A stretch of DNA of 6,887 nucleotides from Bacteroidales bacterium UBA6340. Lineage in GTDB: Bacteria; Bacteroidota; Bacteroidia; Bacteroidales; Paludibacteraceae. Location of the stretch: contig DJSG01000035.1 of NCBI GenBank assembly GCA_002440265.1, forward strand, positions 1 to 6,887, in the 5' to 3' direction. The translations under genes were made by a program, and so were the position numbers. The notes under the pieces are model-generated. The model was given only the letters and a program-made list of their open reading frames with translations. It ran no database searches and was not told where the DNA came from. Below, piece by piece: positions 1 to 4,964 of the stretch (position 1 is the stretch's first letter; every line of letters starts with the position of its first letter).

Positions 1-410
1 AGGATAGACGACTGGGGACCCAATATAGGTCGCCCCACATAGTCGGGCAGTGACTCCGACACCGTGGCAAGTTTCTCGCTCACTATCTGCCGGGCGCAGT
101 AGATGTCCGTACCCCAGTCAAACTCCACCCATACCACCGAGAAACCCGTGGTGGAGGACGAGCGCACGCGGCGCACATCGGTCGCCCCGTTCACCGCCGT
201 CTCTATCGGGAACGTTACGAGCCGCTCCACCTCCTCGGGTGCCATCCCCGTGGCTTCGGTCATCACCACCACCGTGGGGGCGTTCAGGTCGGGGAACACG
301 TCCACGTCCATCTCGCGCACGTTGTACACGCCCGCACAGAGGATAATCAACGCCGCCACCACAATGGCAAGCCTGTTCCGCAACGCAAAAGCAATAATTT
401 TATTCAGCAT
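1..410 (-). CDS. CusA/CzcA-type heavy-metal efflux RND pump, N-terminal part (runs off window)
   Basis: This is the start of an inner-membrane proton-driven RND transporter of the heavy-metal efflux (HME) family. Such pumps export mono- or divalent metal ions through a tripartite complex with a periplasmic adaptor and a TolC-type channel. Only residues 1-136 are present. They show a short cytoplasmic lead, the first transmembrane helix (about 13-30) and the start of the first periplasmic porter domain. Family-typical stretches are DVDVFPDLNAPTVVV (35-49), EEVERLVTFPIE (59-70), and SSSTTGFSVVWVEFDWGTD (84-102). The ATG at 410 is the natural start because TM1 follows directly. The full protein would be about 1,000 residues or more. 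It starts 20 bp after the esterase stop, so it is probably co-transcribed with the sigma-factor operon. The family call is firm. The metal cannot be told, since the ligand and proton-relay regions lie outside the window. Confidence 0.93.
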   Translation of the reverse strand, partial: MLNKIIAFALRNRLAIVVAALIILCAGVYNVREMDVDVFPDLNAPTVVVMTEATGMAPEEVERLVTFPIETAVNGATDVRRVRSSSTTGFSVVWVEFDWGTDIYCARQIVSEKLATVSESLPDYVGRPILGPQSSI

Positions 411-430
411 ACACTATCTATGTTAAGCAC

Positions 431-1279
431 TCAAAATACCACTTTCTTTCCTTGGTGGATATACACACCGTGGCTCGGCGGTACAGCGAACCGCCGTCCC
501 GACAGGTCATACCACGCCTCGTCGGTACAATCAGTCGGGGGTGTTGTCAGGTCGGTGGTCTGTCCCCGCTTGTGGCTGAATACCCAATCCAGCCGCTCCG
601 CCGAGTAACTCTGAATACAGGTCGTCTCGTGCGTCCAGCCCGCCACAGTCTCATACCTGACCTCGTCGCCCATAGCCTCCAACTGCCCGACCAGTGTCTC
701 CACCGTTGTGCGCACATCGCTGTCCATTATCTTGTCCGCCAGTCCCATCACGGTATAGACCGGCGTAGTGGCGATATTCTCCGCGCTCATCCCTTTCGGG
801 TTGCCTGCACACGGCATAGCCGCAGCAAAGTATGCGGGGTAGAGCGACAGCATTTTCCATGTCCCCGTACCGCCCATACTGCCGCCGAAGATATAGATGC
901 GTGTTGTGTCTGCCGCCTCCTGCTCTGCCACATAGTCTATCAGCCGTTTCACATCGCTTGCCATTCCGCCCCAACCTTTGGTGCGGTTGCTGCATTGCGG
1001 TACCACAAAGAGGGCGGGCAGGGCTTGCTCCACTATGTACTGTGCTATTGAGTCTATACCAGGTTCGCCCATCTGTGTCTCGTTGTCCGTGCCGCAACTG
1101 CTGCCTCCGTGCAGGTAGATAACCAGCATCGGGTTCTCGCCCGCTATCCGCATCTGCCGGTAGGGCAGCACCGCTCCGCTATTCAGCGGAAACTGCTCTT
1201 TGGTGAACACCGTCTCCGTCTGTGCCATAGCCCCAAGGCTCAGCACGCACATCAGTGCCAATACTATCCGTTTCATCAT
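431..1279 (-). CDS. Secreted alpha/beta-hydrolase (esterase / PHB-depolymerase-like)
   Basis: This is a predicted exported carboxylesterase of 282 residues. Residues 1-19 form a signal peptide ending ...GAMA|Q. The hydrolase core shows an oxyanion-hole strand with HGG (57-59), the nucleophile elbow GGSMG with Ser134, a likely acid Asp182 in GLADK, and His217 in GWTHE. Together they form a complete Ser-Asp-His triad, as in LpqC/feruloyl-esterase-like enzymes. The substrate is unknown. The last 29 residues (254-282) form a separate tail, with YDLSGRR then GVYI and GKKVV. It resembles the C-terminal sorting-type tails of many Prevotellaceae exported proteins and may direct secretion or surface attachment (inference). 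The start overlaps the sigma-factor stop in ATGATGA, which suggests translational coupling. A second in-frame ATG follows immediately, so Met1 or Met2 could be used. The RND pump gene begins 20 bp downstream. Confidence 0.85.
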   Translation of the reverse strand: MMKRIVLALMCVLSLGAMAQTETVFTKEQFPLNSGAVLPYRQMRIAGENPMLVIYLHGGSSCGTDNETQMGEPGIDSIAQYIVEQALPALFVVPQCSNRTKGWGGMASDVKRLIDYVAEQEAADTTRIYIFGGSMGGTGTWKMLSLYPAYFAAAMPCAGNPKGMSAENIATTPVYTVMGLADKIMDSDVRTTVETLVGQLEAMGDEVRYETVAGWTHETTCIQSYSAERLDWVFSHKRGQTTDLTTPPTDCTDEAWYDLSGRRFAVPPSHGVYIHQGKKVVF

Positions 1280-1893
1280 TCCAAAAATAAATCATCATTT
1301 GCAAACTCCGCCCAATCATCCGAGGCATACACTATCTCGCCCGACGAAATTTGGTTCTCGTATCGCCCCCAAGCAATTCCGAGAGTAACCACCAGCAGCA
1401 CCGACGACACCATAGCCGTCAGCCAACTGCTGATTTTGCGCTTCGCCAGACTGTAGTTGGTCTTCGCCGCCCCCACCGTTGATTGGGTAATCTCGGCTAT
1501 CTCTTCATACGACATATCCTCGTGGTAGCGCAGGTTGAATATCGCCCGTTGCGTGGGCGGCAGGCGCAATATGGTCTGCTCTAATCGTGCCAGCAACTCC
1601 TGCCCCGGCTCTATCTCCGGTTCGCTATGCAGGGTCTGCAACACCGTCTCGTCCACATCGTCTATCGACTCCAACGGCTGTTCATTGCGGAGCCACATAT
1701 AGGCGCAGTTGGTCGCTATACGGTAGAGATACGCCCGCTCGGAGGACTGCTCGCGCAGTTCTCCGATATGGGTGTACACCTGCAGCCATATGTTTTGCAG
1801 CACGTCTTTGGCGTCTTCGCTGTTGCGGAGCATACGCCTCAGATAGCGGTACAGCGGCTGGTTATATGTCTTGACCAATCTGTCAATCATCAT
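1276..1893 (-). CDS. ECF-type sigma-70 factor with C-terminal membrane-spanning tail
   Basis: This is an extracytoplasmic-function sigma factor (205 aa) that would direct RNA polymerase to stress or envelope promoters. Region 2 spans about residues 7-70, with the core-binding helix DAKDVLQNIWLQVY (27-40) and the -10-reading helix around YLYRIATNCAYMWLRN (55-70). Region 4 spans about 104-153, with LPPTQRAIFNLRYHEDMSYEEIAEI and the helix-turn-helix to KTNYSLAKRKI. A normal ECF protein would end here. This one continues through a hydrophobic segment (about 157-175, WLTAMVSSVLLVVTLGIAW) into an acidic tail ending ANDDLFLE. That looks like the TM and tail of a Bacteroidetes anti-sigma factor fused on (inference). 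No separate anti-sigma gene is seen nearby. The start overlaps the upstream Spy-like gene (ATGA), and the stop overlaps the esterase start in the same way. The ECF call is strong; tethering of the protein to the membrane is a prediction. Confidence 0.9.
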   Translation of the reverse strand: MMIDRLVKTYNQPLYRYLRRMLRNSEDAKDVLQNIWLQVYTHIGELREQSSERAYLYRIATNCAYMWLRNEQPLESIDDVDETVLQTLHSEPEIEPGQELLARLEQTILRLPPTQRAIFNLRYHEDMSYEEIAEITQSTVGAAKTNYSLAKRKISSWLTAMVSSVLLVVTLGIAWGRYENQISSGEIVYASDDWAEFANDDLFLE

Positions 1894-2318
1894 TTATTCT
1901 GCTTTTGCAACTGCCCTTTGCGCACCTGCTCATCGTCATAAATCTGCTGTATCTGCGAGGGGGCAAGTACGGTACGCAACTTGTGGTAGTACTCCTCACG
2001 GATATTCAGGATACTCCGTTGGCGGTCAAAGCGGGTACGTATAGCCGCCTCTATCTCATCCTCGGTCGGAGCGGCAGACGGCTTGTCTTTTTTGTACAGC
2101 AGTTTCACGCCTTGCAGTTTCTTGCTATAGTCGGTGTAGATATTGCGGAAACGCTCCGCCTGTTCGCCCTCCAAACCGAACTGCGTAATGTACGCATTCG
2201 TCTGCTCGGTTAACTGTTGTTCGCGGGCAGCACGTTTCTGCTCCTTACCTTGGTTGTTTTCTGCCACGATACTCATACTGCATACCAGTACAAGCACCAT
2301 AATGAAATAACGTTTCAT
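1890..2318 (-). CDS. Spy/CpxP-like (LTXXQ-type) periplasmic protein
   Basis: This is a 142-residue exported, mostly helical, highly charged protein. A signal peptide covers residues 1-19 (cleavage likely at VA|E). The mature part has two segments of the LTxxQ type, LEGEQ (49-53) and LAPSQ (118-122), each next to a long amphipathic helix, as in the Spy/CpxP/ZraP/CnrX group of periplasmic chaperones and stress sensors. A relatedness call rests on this pattern, not on a full-length match. The mature protein has a single histidine (112) and no methionine or cysteine, so the metal site of CnrX-like sensors is not conserved. It is the first gene of a tightly overlapping operon: its TGA lies within the ATGA start of the ECF sigma factor. 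The leader just ahead of the ATG is A-rich, as is usual in this phylum. It could modulate the sigma factor's activity in the periplasm (inference). Confidence 0.75.
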   Translation of the reverse strand: MKRYFIMVLVLVCSMSIVAENNQGKEQKRAAREQQLTEQTNAYITQFGLEGEQAERFRNIYTDYSKKLQGVKLLYKKDKPSAAPTEDEIEAAIRTRFDRQRSILNIREEYYHKLRTVLAPSQIQQIYDDEQVRKGQLQKQNK

Positions 2319-2357
2319 ACTTGTTGTTTTTTTTAGAGTTTAACTTATGGTTTAGAA

Positions 2358-2383
2358 ATGCACTTCTGTCTATAAGATGCACT
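2358..2383. repeat. Pair of 7-bp direct repeats at the sigma-operon promoter
   Basis: ATGCACT occurs at 2358-2364 and 2377-2383 on the plus strand (AGTGCAT on the transcribed strand), 19 bp apart start to start. The pair spans the proposed -10 element and start point. Two half-sites on nearly the same helical face could bind a regulator. At this length chance cannot be excluded. Confidence 0.35.
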
Positions 2384-2400
2384 CAACCGCCAAAAGTTAA
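2373..2400 (-). promoter_or_regulatory. Putative ECF-type promoter of the Spy-like/sigma/esterase operon
   Basis: On the minus strand, AAC followed by TTTT (plus positions 2392-2398) is separated by 16 nt from CATCTTA (2373-2379). This fits the general ECF promoter pattern of an AAC-containing -35 and a CGTC-like -10 at 16-17 nt spacing. Transcription would start roughly at 2366, leaving a leader of about 47 nt that ends in an A-rich run before the ATG at 2318. Because the operon encodes an ECF factor, autoregulation is a natural guess. A housekeeping-type TACGTTTG box lies further upstream (2405-2412) but has no matching TTTG at -33. Confidence 0.45.
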
Positions 2401-2460
2401 ATCTCAAACGTATTTTTTCTACCCCGCTCCATTCCTTAATTCATAATTCTTCATTCATCA

Positions 2461-3060
2461 TTAAAGGTATCTCCGTACTTTCGTGTAGTAGGCTTCATAC
2501 GGTGCGCCGAAGGTGGCGCGGCAATAGGCTTCCTCTTGGAGTATCTGCAAGTGGAGCATTACCACGGGAAAGAGGGCGAAGACCAAGTGCAGCAGGTTCG
2601 GGAACGCCAGCAACAGCCCGATATACACCAGGTCGAACCCCACAAAAGCGGGATTGCGGCTGATGCGATAGATTCCCGTTTGCACCAGTTGCGTCTCGTC
2701 TTTCTCCGGTATGCCCGCCCGCCAACTATCATGCATCGATAGTATGGCACTAATGAAAAACACGATACCTATTGCCGCAATTATCAGTCCCGCCCATTGC
2801 AAGACAGGGCAATCCCGCAACTGCGGAACCAGCGTCCATTGTGGGAAAACAATGATACTCAACACTTCCACCGGCACGACCAGCAGAGTGGCTATGCCCA
2901 TCAACCGCTCTATCCGCAGCACCCGTTTGGGTTTGCAGCCCACACCAATCTGGTTGGTCTGTATGCCCTGTTTGCGTTGGGCGGCTTTCTTGCCGAAATA
3001 CACGGCATAGAAAATTGCCAGCAAGGCAAGGGCTGTAATCTTTGCTATCATAATTTGCAT
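2461..3060 (-). CDS. Isoprenylcysteine carboxyl methyltransferase-like (ICMT/PEMT family) membrane protein
   Basis: This is a 199-residue polytopic inner-membrane protein of the SAM-dependent ICMT/phospholipid-methyltransferase superfamily. Likely membrane segments lie at about 4-20, 54-72, 86-107 and 141-166. The family signature is clear in the C-terminal half: LVQTGIYRISRNPAFVGF (125-142), followed after the last membrane helix by the EE...FG..Y..Y...VRRYL pattern (residues 176-199), which in this superfamily forms the cofactor-binding region. Bacteria lack prenylated CAAX proteins, so the true substrate is unknown; lipids or small molecules are possible. The gene starts 5 bp after the acetyltransferase stop and is the last of a three-gene operon. 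A later in-frame ATG (codon 4) is an alternative start. The 142 bp downstream contain the next operon's promoter and no clear U-tract terminator. Confidence 0.85.
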   Translation of the reverse strand: MQIMIAKITALALLAIFYAVYFGKKAAQRKQGIQTNQIGVGCKPKRVLRIERLMGIATLLVVPVEVLSIIVFPQWTLVPQLRDCPVLQWAGLIIAAIGIVFFISAILSMHDSWRAGIPEKDETQLVQTGIYRISRNPAFVGFDLVYIGLLLAFPNLLHLVFALFPVVMLHLQILQEEAYCRATFGAPYEAYYTKVRRYL

Positions 3061-3065
3061 AGTCG

Positions 3066-3509
3066 CTATTCTTTTCGTTTCATTCGCAGTATGGGAAAGG
3101 GGTGTCCTTGGTCGTCCGTCTCGCTGCGCTCATACACCCGAAAGCCGATATGTTCGTACACGGCTGTTGCCAACGGGTTCTGCTCGTTCACATCGATGTA
3201 TTGCGCTCCTTGTTGGCTAATCGCCCAGCGAAGCAATCTTCCGCCTACACCTTTGCCGATATACTCGGGTGCTACAAACAGCCTTTCTACTTTCCGCTCT
3301 GCTATGCCCATAAAGCCGACGATTTCTTCACCGTCTGTTGCTACCGTCAATACGGGTATCCCTTGTACTGCCTGCCGTACCACAGGGCGCAAACGGGCGA
3401 TGTCGCTCTCCGAAAGGAAAGTATGCGACACCCGCACACTCCTGTCCCATATCGCCACAAGTTGTTCTGTTAATGCCGCTGTTCTATTGGCGCAAATCTT
3501 CAATTCCAT
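3066..3509 (-). CDS. yjaB: GNAT N-acetyltransferase, YjaB-like
   Basis: This is a cytoplasmic GNAT acetyltransferase of 147 residues that would transfer acetyl from acetyl-CoA to an amine. It matches E. coli YjaB in several places as I recall that protein: LVAIWDRSV.VSHTFLS (17-33), FVAPEYIGKGVG (78-89), DVNEQN (106-111) and the ending VYEHIGFRVYERSETDD.G.PFPIL. The acetyl-CoA pyrophosphate loop is I-G-K-G-V-G (84-89); the usual first R/Q of this motif is Ile here. Tyr118 in VYEHIGF sits where YjaB has its proposed catalytic tyrosine. YjaB's substrates are poorly known (lysine acetylation of proteins has been proposed), so none is assigned here. The gene lies 16 bp after the S41 peptidase stop and 5 bp before the methyltransferase, in a clear operon. 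The symbol is given by similarity and orthology is not proven. Confidence 0.85.
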   Translation of the reverse strand: MELKICANRTAALTEQLVAIWDRSVRVSHTFLSESDIARLRPVVRQAVQGIPVLTVATDGEEIVGFMGIAERKVERLFVAPEYIGKGVGGRLLRWAISQQGAQYIDVNEQNPLATAVYEHIGFRVYERSETDDQGHPFPILRMKRKE

Positions 3510-3525
3510 AATGCTACTTTCACCA

Positions 3526-4671
3526 TTATCTGTGAGCCTCTCCTTTGGAGGGGTTGGGGAGGTCTGTTATGTATTGCACCCAACTGTCTATATTGTCGGT
3601 CAGGGTGTCGGGGTATGGGAGTTCGAGACGTATGTCGGGTGCGATGCCCGAGGCTTTGCTCGGGTGTCCGTTGCGCAGGAAGAGCGATGACACCGTGTTC
3701 GGGAAGAAGACCTGTATGCGGCTGTTGGGCAAATGGAACGGGAAGAGATTGCCCGTCTCGGACGCACCTGCGCTGTTCTCTTTGCCGTAGATGGTATATC
3801 GCTCGCGGGCGGTGTAGTTCTGCGCAACGCGCAGGATAGTCTCTGCCGAACTGGCGGTTTTGCGGTCGATAATAAACGAGATATGTATCCGTGCGTCGTG
3901 TGCGGGGATGGCTTCGTCTTCGTCGTCATCGCCCTCGTCCGCACCGACCTGCAGGAAAGAGGGTGCGGGGTTGTCGTGGTCGGATATGATGTCCAACAAA
4001 CCGTTCTGCATAGCGGGGTGGTAGCGGTTGGCGTGGGTGTTGCGGAACCAGTAGGTCTCGGGTGTAGTGGCTTGGTGGTCAATAAGCAGAGGCAGAAGCG
4101 GCATCCATATCTCGTCACTGCCACCGCTGTTGCCGCGCAAGTCGATAATCAGGTGTTTGCAACCGCTTTGCAGGAACGCTTCCACCGCCTGCGCCACCCA
4201 CTCGTTGGTGGGGTTCTGCCCCGCGCATGAGGGTATGCGCAGCAGCCATGTCTTTTTGTTCACGCGTTGCGACACCGCCTGCGGCGCATAGTTCATCAGT
4301 TGCTTGTAATCAGGTGTGTCGCGGTGTTTATAGACCTGCCAGAAGAGGTACTCGTCCACATAGAAATGGGCGTCGAACTGCGCATTGAACCAATAGACAT
4401 ACTCGCACGCGGCTTGCCGTATGCCCCACTCGCCCGTGCTGATTTTCAGCCCGAAAGAGTCTTTCATAGCCTGATAGGGAGCGGCATACCCCGCCTGCAT
4501 AATCGCAGGGAACGCGGCATAGTTCGCCTCGGTGTACGCCGCAAGGTAGGCAAAATCCTGCTTGTTCCGCGTGAGGCTGTCCTGCTCGATGTACGTCTCC
4601 GCGGTGGCGGATATACCGGCAGTGAGCAAGGCTGCCATAACGAAAATGCTCTTGAATGAAATCTTTTTCAT
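3526..4671 (-). CDS. Exported S41-family serine peptidase
   Basis: This is a predicted secreted or periplasmic peptidase of 381 residues. A signal peptide covers about residues 1-24 (KK, hydrophobic core, ...SATA|E). The S41 hallmark DLRGNSGG is at 177-184 and the nucleophile region TASSAET at 272-278, with Ser274 the likely nucleophile. A DAH (100-102) in FDAHFYV matches the histidine position of the tricorn/IRBP-like S41 branch. The later GKENSAG (296-302) resembles the GENTAG block of that branch and not the FGKG lysine motif of CtpA. No PDZ domain is evident. There is an acidic run (residues 245-253) between the two halves. The start is the ATG at 4671; an in-frame TTG four codons upstream is less likely. 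The last 12 residues, DLPNPSKGEAHR, are encoded by a dispersed GC-rich repeat. It heads an operon with the GNAT and methyltransferase genes. Confidence 0.87.
   Translation of the reverse strand: MKKISFKSIFVMAALLTAGISATAETYIEQDSLTRNKQDFAYLAAYTEANYAAFPAIMQAGYAAPYQAMKDSFGLKISTGEWGIRQAACEYVYWFNAQFDAHFYVDEYLFWQVYKHRDTPDYKQLMNYAPQAVSQRVNKKTWLLRIPSCAGQNPTNEWVAQAVEAFLQSGCKHLIIDLRGNSGGSDEIWMPLLPLLIDHQATTPETYWFRNTHANRYHPAMQNGLLDIISDHDNPAPSFLQVGADEGDDDEDEAIPAHDARIHISFIIDRKTASSAETILRVAQNYTARERYTIYGKENSAGASETGNLFPFHLPNSRIQVFFPNTVSSLFLRNGHPSKASGIAPDIRLELPYPDTLTDNIDSWVQYITDLPNPSKGEAHR
3537..3565. repeat. Dispersed GC-rich repeat, copy 2 (inside the S41 gene's 3' end)
   Basis: On the plus strand, CTCCTTTG-GAGGGGTT-GGGGAGGTCT matches the copy at 4929-4961 in the same orientation, apart from a 3-bp gap (AAG missing) and one A. 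It lies within the last codons of the S41 peptidase and encodes its DLPNPSKGE ending. I recall similar 'PNPSKGG' endings on many unrelated Bacteroidetes proteins, which fits a repeat that settles at gene ends. It ends about 30 bp before the downstream acetyltransferase start. Confidence 0.6.
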
Positions 4672-4802
4672 ATTATATTCCAATAAGTATTGTCGGGTCT
4701 TTTGTGAACGGACGGCTACGCCGCATTATCACAGATTATCCATAAATTTTATATCTGATGGCGATACTATATTTGTATTTTATTAACATTATATCAGTTG
4801 CC

Positions 4803-4835
4803 TATCCCTTGCGCATCCATTGCGTATCCCTTGCT
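4803..4835. repeat. Three tandem 11-bp repeats upstream of the S41 operon
   Basis: The units are TATCCCTTGCG (4803-4813), CATCCATTGCG (4814-4824) and TATCCCTTGCT (4825-4835), with two or fewer differences between any adjacent pair. They are head to tail with no spacer, about one helical turn each. They lie 132 to 164 bp upstream of the S41 start codon. A multi-copy operator or an expandable mini-satellite are both possible. Confidence 0.6.
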
Positions 4836-4886
4836 GTTTGACACGAGATTGAAGCAGACAAGGCATATAATTATTTTAATACTATT

Positions 4887-4916
4887 ATTTACCACCTTTT
4901 GGAAATTTACCACCTT
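4887..4916. repeat. Two 12-bp direct repeats spaced 18 bp
   Basis: ATTTACCACCTT occurs at 4887-4898 and again at 4905-4916, identical over 12 bp, with the hexamer TTGGAA between them. On the transcribed strand they read AAGGTGGTAAAT. They sit between the adaptor's hairpin and the S41 gene and could be binding sites; no known regulator is recognised. Confidence 0.55.
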
Positions 4917-4928
4917 ATTTATCGTATT

Positions 4929-4961
4929 CCCCTCCTTTGAAGGAGGGGTTAGGGGAGGTCT
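4929..4961. repeat. Dispersed GC-rich repeat, copy 1, forming a hairpin after the adaptor gene
   Basis: CCCCTCCTT (4929-4937) and AAGGAGGGG (4940-4948) form a near-contiguous hairpin (8-bp stem, TTGA loop), followed by TTAGGGGAGGTC. It begins 16 bp past the adaptor's stop codon in the direction of transcription. On the minus strand the RNA hairpin is not followed by a U-run, so it is at best a factor-dependent or RNA-stabilising element. A T6 run lies on the plus-strand side. The same sequence, with small changes, forms the end of the S41 gene (3537-3565). Confidence 0.6.
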
Positions 4962-4964
4962 TTT

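Larger units (their letters stand above)
4672..4964. other. Intergenic region between the RND adaptor and S41 peptidase genes
   Basis: This is 293 bp of mostly AT-rich sequence without a credible gene. It holds, from the adaptor side, the hairpin-forming repeat (4929-4961), two 12-bp direct repeats (4887-4916) and three 11-bp tandem repeats (4803-4835). It also has an AT-rich stretch (about 4736-4800) ahead of the S41 gene. No TAnnTTTG box is found on the minus strand, so the promoter of the S41 operon is not identified. One TATATTTG on the plus strand (4768-4775) has no gene to serve. Confidence 0.7.

Noticed and set aside
1276..1440. Frameshift joining a sigma gene to a separate anti-sigma gene
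   Set aside because: No alternative start codon with an anti-sigma domain is visible in the other frames, and the tail ends in a neat overlap with the next gene. A sequencing error remains possible but nothing in the sequence points to one.
2428..2460. AT-rich stretch with ATTCATAATT-like runs after the methyltransferase gene
   Set aside because: It is a weak, degenerate pattern common in AT-rich spacers, with no clear unit or hairpin.
2797..3690. 297-codon open frame on the plus strand spanning methyltransferase, GNAT and the S41 end
   Set aside because: It crosses three real minus-strand genes and their junctions, has no recognisable motif and starts without any signal.
4768..4775. TATATTTG on the plus strand, a perfect match to the -7 consensus
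   Set aside because: There is no plus-strand gene downstream and the region is AT-rich, so a chance match is more likely. A small RNA was considered but nothing supports it.
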